The position numbers and the translations under genes are program-made. The notes below the pieces were generated by a model. That model had not been told where the DNA came from, searched no databases, and saw nothing but the letters and a program-made list of their open reading frames with translations. A stretch of DNA of 64,000 nucleotides from Spongisporangium articulatum (GTDB lineage Bacteria > Actinomycetota > Actinomycetes > Actinomycetales > Kineosporiaceae), in assembly GCF_044465595.1 (NCBI RefSeq), contig NZ_JBITLV010000003.1:310001-374000 (forward strand). Reading direction: 5' to 3'. Of this stretch, positions 7,243 to 15,751 are shown piece after piece. The first letter of the stretch is position 1. Each line of letters starts with the position of its first letter.

Positions 7243-9347
7243 CTCGAACCCTTGGCCCGCTCGTCGAGCCTGCGCAACGCTCCGAGCACGACCTCCCGGT
7301 CCGTCGTCGACCAGAACGGCGGCAACGAGGAGCGCAGGAAACCGCCGTAGCGGGCCGTCGCCAGGCGCGGGTCGAGCACCGCCACCACCCCGCGGTCGTC
7401 GTCCGAACGCACCAGGCGCCCCACCCCCTGGGCCAGCCGGAGCGCCGCGTGCACGGCCGAGACGGCCATGAAGCCGTTGCCACCCGCCTCGCTGACGGCG
7501 CGGGCCCGGGCCGACTGCAACGGGTCGTCGGGCCGCGGGAACGGGATCCGGTCGACCACCACCAGCTGGCACGAGGCGCCCGGCACGTCGACGCCCTGCC
7601 ACAACGACAGCGTCCCGAACAGGCAGGTCTCCGGCTCCGCGGCGAAGGTCCGGACCAACGTCGCGGTGGTGTCGTCGCCCTGGCACAGGATCGGCACGTC
7701 GAGCCGGTCGCGCAACGCGTCGGCCGCCTCCTCCGCGGCCCGTCGCGAGGAGAACAGGCCGAGGGTGCGCCCGCCGGCAGCCCGGATCAGGGTCTCGAGC
7801 TCGTCGAGCACGGCCGCGGGCAACCCGTCGCGGCCCGGCGGTGGCAGCGTCTTGGCCACGTAGAGGATCGCCTGGCGCGGGTAGTCGAACGGGCTGCCCA
7901 CGTCGAGTCCGGACCACGGTGGCGACTCGTCACCGGCCAGGCCCAGCGAACCGGCCATGGAGTCGAACGAGCCCCCGAGCGAGAGTGTCGCCGAGGTCAG
8001 CACCACCGACCGGTCCGAGAAGATCCGCTCCCGCAGCAACCCGGCGACCGACAGGGGCGCCACGTGCAACCCGATCCGCTCCCCGCCGTCCCCCGGGCCC
8101 GACGGGCGCCGCGACCGCGACACCCAGACCACGTCGAAGCTGCCCGGGCCCCCCGCTCCCCCGGCCAGCCGCTCGGTCACGTCGAACACCTCACCGACCG
8201 CGGCGCGCGCGAGTTGCCTTGCCCCGTCGGCGGTTCCGTCGGTCGAGTCCTTGGCCTTGTCCTTCTCGCCCTGGCCGAGCAGCGACATCAGGGCCCGGGC
8301 GGCATCCCGCAACGCCACGACGGCCGCCTGCAGCCCCTCCGGCAGGCCCTGCTCCAGCCGCCCCGCCGGCAGGGACGCCAGCACGTCGCCGAACGTCTCG
8401 CCGGCCAGCGTGAGGGAGTCGGTGTCGGCCAGCCCGGCCCGGCGCGCCGCCCGGGCCGCGGCCTCCACGCCCGAGGCGGTCAGCTCGTCGGTGATCACCG
8501 ACGTGACCCGGTCGGGCAGCTCGTGGGCCTCGTCGACGACCAGGACGTCGTGCTCGGGCAGGATGTGCCCGCCCCCGAAGGCGTCGATCGCGACGAACGC
8601 ATGGTTGGTGACGATGACGTCGACGTCGCGGGCCCGTTCCCGGGCGATCTCGACGTGGCACTGCAGGGCCTGCGGGCAGCGGGTCGCGCCGAGACACTCG
8701 TGCGCGGTCACCGAGACCTGCCGCCAGGCCCGCTCCGAGACGCCGGGCACCAGCTCGTCGCGGTCGCCCGTGGTCGTGGTCTCGGCCCACTCCCGCAGCC
8801 GCACCACCTCCCGGCCCAGTCGCGACGGGCCCGCACCGATCCACTGTCCGGTCACGGCGGCGGGCGCCGGGTCCGGGTGGTCGGCCGCCTCCGTGGCATC
8901 GCCTGCGTCGGGGACGTCGAACAGCGCGTCCTGCGGGAAGCCGCCCTCCAGCTTGTGCCGGCACAGGTAGTTGCTGCGCCCCTTCACCAGCTGCCAGGTC
9001 AGCCGCCGGCCGAGGGCGGGTTCGAGTGCGTCGGCCAGCCGCGGCAGGTCACGCTCGACGATCTGCGCCTGCAGGGTCAAGGTCGCGGTCGCCACGACCA
9101 CGGGCCCGCCGGACTCGACGGCGTGCGCGGCCGCGGGCACCAGGTACCCCAGTGACTTGCCGGTGCCCGTGCCGGCCTGGACCAGGAGGTGCTCGTGCGC
9201 ATCGACGGCCTTGGCGACCGACTCGGCCATCGCGAGCTGACCCGGACGCGGCGAGCCGCCGATCGAGGCCACCGCCGCCGACAACAGGACCGGGACGTCC
9301 GCCCGCCCGAGCGCGGCATCCTTCGGCTCGTGATCTCCGGGCACCAA
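7239..9347 (-). CDS. dinG: DinG/XPD-family ATP-dependent DNA helicase
   Basis: This is an SF2 iron-sulfur helicase that unwinds DNA 5' to 3', implicated in removing R-loops and repair intermediates. In the 702 residues: Q/Walker A region QAGTGTGKS near residue 60, four cysteines for the 4Fe-4S cluster (NYLCRHK, HECLGATRC, ALQCHVE), the DEAH box in VVDEAHELPD, and C-terminal motifs SATLSLGGSFDS, GLFSSRRAAEE and FGTLSLWQGVDVPG. The start could be TTG at 9347 or GTG three bases inside it. No SOS box was seen upstream, so damage control is not supported here. It is convergent with the ACP-like gene. Confidence 0.9.
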   Translation of the reverse strand: MVPGDHEPKDAALGRADVPVLLSAAVASIGGSPRPGQLAMAESVAKAVDAHEHLLVQAGTGTGKSLGYLVPAAAHAVESGGPVVVATATLTLQAQIVERDLPRLADALEPALGRRLTWQLVKGRSNYLCRHKLEGGFPQDALFDVPDAGDATEAADHPDPAPAAVTGQWIGAGPSRLGREVVRLREWAETTTTGDRDELVPGVSERAWRQVSVTAHECLGATRCPQALQCHVEIARERARDVDVIVTNHAFVAIDAFGGGHILPEHDVLVVDEAHELPDRVTSVITDELTASGVEAAARAARRAGLADTDSLTLAGETFGDVLASLPAGRLEQGLPEGLQAAVVALRDAARALMSLLGQGEKDKAKDSTDGTADGARQLARAAVGEVFDVTERLAGGAGGPGSFDVVWVSRSRRPSGPGDGGERIGLHVAPLSVAGLLRERIFSDRSVVLTSATLSLGGSFDSMAGSLGLAGDESPPWSGLDVGSPFDYPRQAILYVAKTLPPPGRDGLPAAVLDELETLIRAAGGRTLGLFSSRRAAEEAADALRDRLDVPILCQGDDTTATLVRTFAAEPETCLFGTLSLWQGVDVPGASCQLVVVDRIPFPRPDDPLQSARARAVSEAGGNGFMAVSAVHAALRLAQGVGRLVRSDDDRGVVAVLDPRLATARYGGFLRSSLPPFWSTTDREVVLGALRRLDERAKGSS

Positions 9348-9483
9348 AGAACCCTAACCTGCCTCCACTGAACTGCTGAATGCCCACGGTCCGCCCGTGT
9401 CGGACGCGCCGACCTGGCACCGTTCGTACAGAGCGTTCCGATCACCAGGCGGCGCGCCACAGTCGAGGTTTCAGGGGCGGCGC

Positions 9484-9951
9484 ATGGGTGGCGCGAGGCA
9501 ACAGAACCGCGACGACGGGCCGGTCGGTTCCGCCGGCCGAGGAGTGAGCGTGGAGTGGTCGCTGGGCCCGGGGGACGCCGGGTCCGCGCGCACGATCCGG
9601 CACCTGATCACCCAGGCCCTGCGGGACGCCGCGGTCCCCGGCAGCGACCTCGACTCGGCCGAGCTCGTGGTCGGCGAGCTGCTCTCCAACGTCGTCGTCC
9701 ACACGAGCGGCCCGGCCCGGGTCTGCCTGAGCTGGGACGGCCGGTACCCACAGCTCGAGGTGGTCGACCACGGGCCGGGGACCGAGGACCTGCCGTGGGT
9801 GCTGCCGCAGGATCCGCTGGCCACCGGCGGACGCGGGCTCTACCTCGTCGCGCAGCTGGCCCGAGGCGTCTCGGTCGAGGCGCGCCCTACCGGCGGCGCC
9901 ACGATCACCGTCACGCTCGACGTGCCGCGCGCCGACCCGCACGCCCTGTGA
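9484..9951 (+). CDS. RsbW-like ATP-binding protein (HATPase_c_2)
   Basis: The protein (155 residues from the ATG at 9484, after AGGGGCGG) has the GHKL ATP-binding fold used by anti-sigma factor kinases: N-box ELLSNVVVHT, G1 box VVDHGPGTED and G2 box GGRGLYLVAQL. It lacks a histidine-kinase dimerisation domain. Actinomycetes carry dozens of such single-domain proteins; most act as serine kinases on anti-anti-sigma factors or as antagonists of sigma factors. No sigma or STAS gene is next to it, so its partner is unknown. An in-frame GTG at 9397 is a weaker alternative start. Confidence 0.85.
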   Translation: MGGARQQNRDDGPVGSAGRGVSVEWSLGPGDAGSARTIRHLITQALRDAAVPGSDLDSAELVVGELLSNVVVHTSGPARVCLSWDGRYPQLEVVDHGPGTEDLPWVLPQDPLATGGRGLYLVAQLARGVSVEARPTGGATITVTLDVPRADPHAL

Positions 9952-9970
9952 GACAAGGCTTCCGGACAGC

Positions 9971-10007
9971 GCAGAACCCGGCCGACCAGGGGTCGACCGG
10001 GTTCTGC
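9971..10007. terminator. Bidirectional terminator hairpin
   Basis: GCAGAACCCGGCCGACC pairs with GGTCGACCGGGTTCTGC, a 17-bp stem with one mismatch and a 3-base loop. It lies between two convergent genes and can serve both strands. Confidence 0.8.
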
Positions 10008-10023
10008 GATGGGACTGCGGGGG

Positions 10024-11640
10024 TCAATCGACCGTCGACACCAGGCTCGGCAGCGTGATCTTCTCGGCCTTCACGAGCGCCACGTCGGCGACGCCGTTCG
10101 TGATGAAGACCTGGAGCGGCAGGGCCGGCAGCTGGACGTTCGGCAGGTCCGGGGTGAACGTCGTCGGGATCAGCCCGAAGAGGCTGCCCGACATCTTCTT
10201 CACGTACAGGTCGACGTTGTAGATGGTGACGTCGTCCTTGGGGTCCGTGATCAGAACCGTGTGCCCGTCGAACTCGTAGGACTGCTCCATGCCGCTCACG
10301 ACCAGCTTCGAAGCGTGCATCTTCAACACCTTGACGGTGTCGCCGTTGGCCTTCGTGACCGTCGTGGTGCCCTGGTAGGCGAAGCCGTTCAGGGTGAGGC
10401 GCTTCGCGTTGAGCTTGGAGCTGCTGTTCGCGACCACGAAGTCGGGGGCGGCCGCCTTCTTCACCGCCGTGTCACCGGCGGCCTTCTGCGCGGCGGTGCA
10501 CGCCTTCAGCTCGGAGGCCGCCTTGTCGGCCGCCGCCCCGGGCTGGGTGGCGCTCGTGACGGTGTCCGGGCAGTTCGCCGCCGCCGCCACGTCGCCGTCC
10601 GTCGACTTGCCGTCGGCCTTGTTGCCGCCCAGACCGGGGATCGTGATGCCACCGATCTTGGTGCCGCCCGTCCCGGCGCTGGCCGAGGCGGAGGGCGTCG
10701 CCGAGGGCGACGGGCTGGCCGAGGCGGACGGCGCCGGCTGAGCCGGGGGGATCAGCCAGTCGAACAGGCCCGCCTGGGCGTTGCCGGCCGCCTGGGCCGG
10801 CGCCGCGACGATGCCGGACACGGCGATCGCGGCGATGACCAGCGGGACCAGCAGGGTCGACCGGACCTGGGCCTTGGGCGGCTCCAGCTCGGACGACTCG
10901 GGGGTCGGGATGCGGGAACGCCACGGGTTGCGCATCGGACGCTCCGATTCGTCGGATTCGTCCGCGGCGCTGGGCGCCGCCGCCGGGGCGGCCGGCTCCG
11001 CCGAGTAGGAGGAGCTCGACGTGCCCGACGAGTACGAGTAGTCATCGAACGCCGAACGGCTCACCGGCTCGGCGACGGGCGCCGGCTCCGCGTCCGCCTC
11101 GGTCTCGTCGGCCCACGTGGAGGACCGGTGCGAGCCCTGGTACGAGTCGTCGTAGGAGTAGTCCTCGTTCGACTCGTTCGCCTCGTTCGACTCGTACGGG
11201 TCGGCCACGGTCGTCTCGGTCTCGTAACCGGCCGCAGCGACCGGTGAGACGTCCTCCGCGGGGACCGGGTCGTCGAATTCACGGACCTCGGCCCCGAGGG
11301 GCTCCCACGACAGCACGAGCGACCCGCCCACGACCAGCAGGATCATCCCGATCACGAAACCCCCGAGGTTCGTGGCCAGGATGCTCAGCGGTCCGAGGAC
11401 GAGGATCACCCAACCGGTGATCACGCGCTGCGGGGGCTGGGCGAGCGTGATGGCGCCCATGATCACCGCGACGAGCGCGATGAAGATCGTCAGCAGGCCG
11501 GGCAGGCCCTGCATGACCACCACGTGCATCGGGGCCATGGCGACCGAGTAGATCTCCAGGCCGGCGGCGATGGCGAGGGTCGCGCCCCAGAAGGGCCGTT
11601 CGCGACGCCAAGCGGCGAAGGCCTCCTTACGGCTGGCCAT
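10024..11640 (-). CDS. DUF6114 membrane protein with a long linker and exported C-terminal domain
   Basis: The 538-residue protein starts with a DUF6114-type block of four membrane segments (about 17-36, 43-66, 74-90, 94-112). A hydrophilic, acidic Ser/Tyr/Glu-rich linker follows (about 115-255), then a fifth hydrophobic segment (261-285, ending APAQAAG), a Pro/Ala/Ser low-complexity stretch (297-325) and a 200-residue C-terminal domain rich in alternating beta-like sequence. Streptomyces DUF6114 proteins are mostly just the membrane block, so this is a much extended version. DUF6114 and DUF6230 genes are habitual neighbours, as here, where DUF6230 lies upstream on the same strand. Function unknown; an envelope role is likely from the topology. 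Confidence 0.75.
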   Translation of the reverse strand: MASRKEAFAAWRRERPFWGATLAIAAGLEIYSVAMAPMHVVVMQGLPGLLTIFIALVAVIMGAITLAQPPQRVITGWVILVLGPLSILATNLGGFVIGMILLVVGGSLVLSWEPLGAEVREFDDPVPAEDVSPVAAAGYETETTVADPYESNEANESNEDYSYDDSYQGSHRSSTWADETEADAEPAPVAEPVSRSAFDDYSYSSGTSSSSYSAEPAAPAAAPSAADESDESERPMRNPWRSRIPTPESSELEPPKAQVRSTLLVPLVIAAIAVSGIVAAPAQAAGNAQAGLFDWLIPPAQPAPSASASPSPSATPSASASAGTGGTKIGGITIPGLGGNKADGKSTDGDVAAAANCPDTVTSATQPGAAADKAASELKACTAAQKAAGDTAVKKAAAPDFVVANSSSKLNAKRLTLNGFAYQGTTTVTKANGDTVKVLKMHASKLVVSGMEQSYEFDGHTVLITDPKDDVTIYNVDLYVKKMSGSLFGLIPTTFTPDLPNVQLPALPLQVFITNGVADVALVKAEKITLPSLVSTVD

Positions 11641-11749
11641 TCCAGCTCGCCTCCGCTCTCCCTACGGCGTCGATCTTCGCAGCGTCGGTGCTGCGCAGGT
11701 CGTTGGGCATTCCGTTGCACTCCAGCTTGAGTTGCTTCGGCCGGTGCAC

Positions 11750-11778
11750 CCGGCTCCTGAAGACCTCAGGAGCCGGGC
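11750..11778 (-). terminator. Hairpin between the DUF6230 and DUF6114 genes
   Basis: CCCGGCTCCTGA pairs perfectly with TCAGGAGCCGGG around a 5-base loop. It lies 30 bases after the DUF6230 stop, so the two genes may be transcribed separately, or it may attenuate readthrough into DUF6114. Confidence 0.75.
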
Positions 11779-11808
11779 CACACCGCTGGGCTCAGAACCC
11801 AGGAGGTA

Positions 11809-12423
11809 CTAGAAGCACTCGTCCTTGCCGAAGGCGGCGGTCATCTTCAGGCCCTTGAGCTTGAAGGTGCCGGCCGTGGTGGCCCACGCCTGGATGTCGA
11901 CGTCGTTGATGTCGACCGAGGTGGCGTCGAGGGAGAAGGCGCCCTTGTCGCCGGAGACCGGGCCGCGGTCCGACGTCGAGGCGTCGATGCCGATGCGCGG
12001 GTTGTTGAAGACCACGTCACCCTGCAGCAGGTCGAGGTCGGTGACCATGTTGGTGGCCTCGACCGGGTCCGTGTCCGAGCCCGCGGTCAGCTTGATGGTG
12101 ATGTCCTTGACCGGGGTCGGGATCACCATCGACTGGCAGAGGCTGTACAGCTCGACCTTCTTGAAGGCGTTGACGGCCACGGCCTGGCTCTTGCCGTCGA
12201 CGGTCTTGTCGACCGTGCCGTACTGCGTCATGCCCTCGCCGTGCAGCTTGTTGGCGTGGATCTTGAAGTTCGTGCCGGCGATGGCGAACGAAGCGGCGAC
12301 CGCCCCGGTGCCGGTGGCGGCGAGCATCGCCCCGGAAACGACGAAAGCGGGGACCGCGATGAGCCCGAACCGCTTCCAGTGGGTCGCGGTCTTCCGGCGC
12401 CCAGCACTCTTCTCAACAGTCAC
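11809..12423 (-). CDS. DUF6230 secreted protein
   Basis: The 204-residue protein has a basic N-terminus and one hydrophobic segment (about 23-46, FGLIAVPAFVVSGAMLAATG) resembling a signal sequence or anchor. The rest is a repetitive beta-rich domain with FKIHANKLHGEGMTQYG, typical of DUF6230. Two cysteines (SLCQ and the C-terminal DECF) could form a disulfide outside the cell. Older annotations call the family cholesterol esterase, which has no support: no serine-hydrolase motif is visible. The GTG start follows GGAGGT at 8-9 bases. Paired with DUF6114 downstream. A YTACT-N4-GGTARC element lies 95 bases upstream. Confidence 0.8.
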   Translation of the reverse strand: MTVEKSAGRRKTATHWKRFGLIAVPAFVVSGAMLAATGTGAVAASFAIAGTNFKIHANKLHGEGMTQYGTVDKTVDGKSQAVAVNAFKKVELYSLCQSMVIPTPVKDITIKLTAGSDTDPVEATNMVTDLDLLQGDVVFNNPRIGIDASTSDRGPVSGDKGAFSLDATSVDINDVDIQAWATTAGTFKLKGLKMTAAFGKDECF

Positions 12424-12517
12424 CGTTGACCTCCATATGTCGTCTTAGGCACGTACGCCCACTCTGTCAGGGATGGGCGACCAGTCGCGCCCCAGGGGTG
12501 TGACGAACACAACCTAG

Positions 12518-12532
12518 GCTACCTACGAGTAG
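12518..12532 (-). promoter_or_regulatory. Operator-like element YTACT-N4-GGTARC upstream of DUF6230
   Basis: On the coding strand it reads CTACTCGTAGGTAGC, an imperfect palindrome (CTAC-N6-GTAG). The same pattern, in the same orientation, occurs before three other units in this window. It is probably a regulator binding site; the regulator is not identified. Confidence 0.5.
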
Positions 12533-12660
12533 ACATTCCAGCGGAACGCGCAAAGTCACGTCACGAAGTTGTCACATACGTTCGAGTGGCGGGCAGATCT
12601 GACATCAGGTGCGACGCCTGTTACTGAGGGTAAACCTGATCCGTCAAGTTTATGCTGATT

Positions 12661-14121
12661 TCAGCCCGTCGAGGCTGCATTCAGTAACCGGGCCAGCGTG
12701 GGCGACACGCGGGCCCGGAGGCGGGTGCCGCTCGCCGTGTGTTCCTGGGCGAGTACCTCCGCCTCCGCGTGGACCCGCGACACCAGGTCACCACGGTCGA
12801 ACGGGATCAGCACCTCGAGGGTCACCTCCGGGTGCGGCAGTAGCCCGGACAGCCGATCGCGGAGCTTGTCCAGGCCGTCGCCGGTGCGCGCGGAGACCAC
12901 GACCGCGTCGGTCTCCCGGCGCAGCAGTTCGGCCAGCACGTCCGGGTCGGCGGCGTCGGCCTTGTTCACCACCACCAGCTCGGGCAGGTCCTGGGCACCC
13001 ACTTCCAGCAGCACGGAACGCACCGCGGACAGCTGACCGAGCGGGTCGGGATGGCTCCCGTCGACGACGTGCAGGACGACGTCCGCCTCCGCGACCTCCT
13101 CCAGCGTGGAGCGGAAGGCCTCGACCAGCTGGGTGGGCAGCTGCCGGACGAATCCGACGGTGTCGGTGAGCGTGTAGACCCGGCCGTCCTCCGTCCGGGC
13201 CCGGCGCACCGTCGGGTCCAGCGTGGCGAACAGCGCGTTCTCCACCAGCACCCCGGCCCCCGTCAGCCGGTTCAGGAGGCTCGACTTGCCGGCGTTCGTG
13301 TACCCCGCGATGGCCACCGAGGGGACGGCGTTGCGCCGCCGGCTGTCGCGCTTGGTCACCCGGGCCGTCTTCATGGCCGCGATCTCGCGGCGGAGTTTGG
13401 CCATCTTCGTCCGGATCCGGCGCCGGTCCAGCTCGATCTTCGTCTCCCCCGGCCCGCGCGAGCCGATGCCGACACCGCCGGCCGCCTGGCCACCGGCCTG
13501 GCGGGACATCGACTCACCCCAGCCTCGCAGCCGGGGCAGCAGGTACTCGTACTGCGCCAGCTCGACCTGCGCCTTGCCCTCCTTGGAGGTGGCGTGCTGG
13601 GCGAAGATGTCGAGGATCAGCGCCGTCCGGTCGATGACCTTGACCTTCACCAGGTCCTCCAGGCCGCGCCGCTGCGAGGGCGACAGCTCGCCGTCACAGA
13701 TCACGGTGTCGGCCCCCGCCGCCGAGACGAGCGCGCGCAACTCCTCCGCCTTGCCGGACCCGAGGAACGTCCCGGGGTCGGGTGCGGGCCGCCGCTGCAG
13801 CACGCCGTCCAGCACGCTCGACCCGGCCGTCTCGGCCAGCGCCGCCAGTTCGCGCAGGTTGTTCTCCGCCTCCGTGGCCGTCCCGGCGCTGTACACCCCG
13901 GCCAGCACGACCCGCTCCAGGCGCAGCTGCCGGTACTCGACCTCGGTGACGTCCTCGAGCTCGGTCGACAGGCCGGCCACCCGGCGCAACGCCTGGCGAT
14001 CGGCCAGGTCGGCCTGCTCACCGTCGCGCTCGTGGTGCTGGGTGCGCCCCTCGGCGACGGCCGTACCGGCCCGGGAGAGGATGCGCTCGACCGCCGCGCT
14101 ACGTCCCGAATCTTCTTCCAC
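12661..14121 (-). CDS. hflX: GTPase HflX
   Basis: HflX is a ribosome-associated GTPase that splits stalled 70S ribosomes under stress. The 486-residue protein shows the HflX N-terminal domain (about 60-190, with DGELSPSQRRGLED), the glycine-rich linker GGVGIGSRGPGETKIELDRR, and the G domain: G1 GYTNAGKSS, G3 DTVGF, G4 NKAD, G5 SARTG. GTG at 14121 is chosen because the longer frame runs antisense through the divergent methyltransferase. It stands downstream of the miaA-dapF block, as in other actinomycetes. Confidence 0.95.
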   Translation of the reverse strand: MEEDSGRSAAVERILSRAGTAVAEGRTQHHERDGEQADLADRQALRRVAGLSTELEDVTEVEYRQLRLERVVLAGVYSAGTATEAENNLRELAALAETAGSSVLDGVLQRRPAPDPGTFLGSGKAEELRALVSAAGADTVICDGELSPSQRRGLEDLVKVKVIDRTALILDIFAQHATSKEGKAQVELAQYEYLLPRLRGWGESMSRQAGGQAAGGVGIGSRGPGETKIELDRRRIRTKMAKLRREIAAMKTARVTKRDSRRRNAVPSVAIAGYTNAGKSSLLNRLTGAGVLVENALFATLDPTVRRARTEDGRVYTLTDTVGFVRQLPTQLVEAFRSTLEEVAEADVVLHVVDGSHPDPLGQLSAVRSVLLEVGAQDLPELVVVNKADAADPDVLAELLRRETDAVVVSARTGDGLDKLRDRLSGLLPHPEVTLEVLIPFDRGDLVSRVHAEAEVLAQEHTASGTRLRARVSPTLARLLNAASTG

Positions 14122-14190
14122 GTACCCCAGCTTCCCAGCTCGTCGAACCACCCCGCGACCGCATTTCGCCGCCCTCGTTACGGTGTAACG

Positions 14191-14802
14191 GTGGAACAGC
14201 AGCACTACTTCCGGACGCCGTCCGGCCCGGCCGAGACCCGCGAGCTGGACGTCACCCTGGCCGGACGCGAACTCACCCTGCACACGGCCGGGGGTGTGTT
14301 CAGCGGCGACCGCCTCGACCTGGGAACGCGCGTGCTGTTCCGCGAGGTTCCCCCGCCGCCGCCCGGGGACGTGCTCGACCTCGGCTGCGGTTGGGGGCCG
14401 GTGGCCATCACCCAGGCGCTGCTGCAGCCCGACGCGACGGTGTGGGCGGTGGACGTGAACGAGCGCGCGCTCGCCCTGACCACCGAGAACGCCGGACGGG
14501 CCGGGGTGCGCGTGCGGGCCGTCCGGCCGGACGACGTACCGGACGACGTGCGCTTCGCGGCGATCTGGTCGAACCCGCCGATCCGGATCGGCAAGGCGGA
14601 ACTGCACGCGCTGCTGCTGCGCTGGCTGCCCCGCCTGGTGCCGGGCGGCCAGGCGCACCTGGTGGTGCAGCGCAACCTCGGCGCCGACTCCCTGCACGCC
14701 TGGCTCGCGGGCGAGCTGGGCGACGGCTGGAGCGTCGTGCGGGCCGGCAGCGCCAAGGGATACCGCGTCCTGAGGGTCACCCGAGGACCGGGCCAAGGCT
14801 AG
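14191..14802 (+). CDS. Class I SAM-dependent methyltransferase (RsmC/small-MTase type)
   Basis: The 203-residue protein begins EQQHYFRTPSG and has motif I VLDLGCGWGPVAI, an acidic loop in WAVDVNERAL and the N-P-P-x catalytic motif as SNPPIRIGK. That motif is typical of enzymes that methylate exocyclic amines in nucleic acid, such as RsmC/RsmJ-like 16S rRNA guanine methyltransferases. A single short domain is present, unlike the duplicated E. coli RsmC. The GTG at 14191 is preceded by the small palindrome CGTTACGGTGTAACG. It is divergent from hflX and convergent with dapF. Confidence 0.8.
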   Translation: MEQQHYFRTPSGPAETRELDVTLAGRELTLHTAGGVFSGDRLDLGTRVLFREVPPPPPGDVLDLGCGWGPVAITQALLQPDATVWAVDVNERALALTTENAGRAGVRVRAVRPDDVPDDVRFAAIWSNPPIRIGKAELHALLLRWLPRLVPGGQAHLVVQRNLGADSLHAWLAGELGDGWSVVRAGSAKGYRVLRVTRGPGQG

Positions 14803-14809
14803 ACAAAGA

Positions 14810-15751
14810 CTAAAGGTGCAGGAGCTCACCCTCGGCCACGAGCCGGGCGGGCCCGGCCAGCTCCGAGGCGGCCCCGCCGTCCGAGCCGTCCCCCGGGGTG
14901 AACCGCACCCGCACGCGCCCACCGGGCACGTCGAGCAGCCACTCGTCGGGGACCGCCGCGCCGGGGACGCCGAGCTCGAAGGCCCGCACGGCGGCGGCGG
15001 CCGCCACGGCCCCGGTCCCGCAGGAGCGGGTCTCCCCGACGCCCCGTTCGTGCACGCGCATGGCCAGCTGACCCTCGCCCGTGGGCACGACGAACTCGAC
15101 GTTCGCACCGTGCGGCGGCACCGGCTCGACGCGTGGCGCCACGGACAGGTCCAGCGACCTCAGGGTGTCCAGGTCGGGCAGCAGGACGACGACGTGCGGG
15201 TTCCCCAGGTCGACCGAAAGCCCCGGCAGCGCAGGCAGTTCCGCGCCCGTGAGGATGCCCACCCGGACGGTGACGTCGCCGCCGGCCGCCACGGCCGCGC
15301 CCCCACCGTCCACCCGCCACGGGCCCATCCCGACCGCGAAGATCTCGCCGTCCGGGCCGCCCTCCCGGCGCACCGCCTTCACCCCGCCGCGCGTCCCGAC
15401 GGCGCCGGTCGCCCCCTCGGGCAGCAGGAGGCGCCCCTCCTTGAGCAGGTAGGCGACGAGCACGCGGACGCCGTTGCCGCACATCTCGGCGACCGATCCG
15501 TCGGCGTTGCGGTAGTCCATGAACCAGTCCGCCCCGGCGGCGGCGGCCTCCTTGGCCGTCGGTTCCTCGTCGGCCAGGGCCGCGCTGCGGACCACCCGGA
15601 TCACGCCGTCGCCGCCGAGCCCGGTGTGCCGGTCGGCCAGGGTGCGCACGAGGGCCGGGGCGAGGTCGAGCGCGGCGTCCGGGTCGTCGAGCAGCACGAA
15701 GTCGTTCTGGGTGCCGTGCCCCTTGGCGAACCTGACCCGTCGACCGCTCAC
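14810..15751 (-). CDS. dapF: Diaminopimelate epimerase
   Basis: DapF converts LL- to meso-diaminopimelate, the peptidoglycan cross-linking residue and lysine precursor. The 313-residue protein carries both catalytic cysteines: C91 in MCGNGVR and the second in ETRSCGTGAV. The N-terminal FAKGHGTQNDF block is conserved. It is about 25-35 residues longer than the E. coli enzyme owing to inserts around residues 60-75 and 115-150. The GTG start overlaps the miaA stop (GTGA), so it is coupled to miaA. dapA and dapB occur elsewhere in the window. Confidence 0.96.
   Translation of the reverse strand: MSGRRVRFAKGHGTQNDFVLLDDPDAALDLAPALVRTLADRHTGLGGDGVIRVVRSAALADEEPTAKEAAAAGADWFMDYRNADGSVAEMCGNGVRVLVAYLLKEGRLLLPEGATGAVGTRGGVKAVRREGGPDGEIFAVGMGPWRVDGGGAAVAAGGDVTVRVGILTGAELPALPGLSVDLGNPHVVVLLPDLDTLRSLDLSVAPRVEPVPPHGANVEFVVPTGEGQLAMRVHERGVGETRSCGTGAVAAAAAVRAFELGVPGAAVPDEWLLDVPGGRVRVRFTPGDGSDGGAASELAGPARLVAEGELLHL

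Noticed and set aside
12621..12635. TTACTGAGGGTAAAC near the hflX end, similar to the YTACT-N4-GGTARC element
   Set aside because: The spacer is one base shorter and the last positions differ. It points toward the 3' end of hflX rather than a gene start. It might be a weak second site for DUF6230 but was not counted.
14177..14192. Palindrome CGTTACGGTGTAACG at the methyltransferase start
   Set aside because: It resembles the shared element (GTTAC/GTAAC) but with a 3-base centre instead of 6, and lacks YTACT and GGTARC at the right spacing. Kept only as a note under the gene.
14122..15108. Upstream extension of the hflX reading frame by about 330 codons
   Set aside because: The extension is antisense to the methyltransferase and part of dapF and has no HflX similarity; GTG at 14121 gives the usual length.
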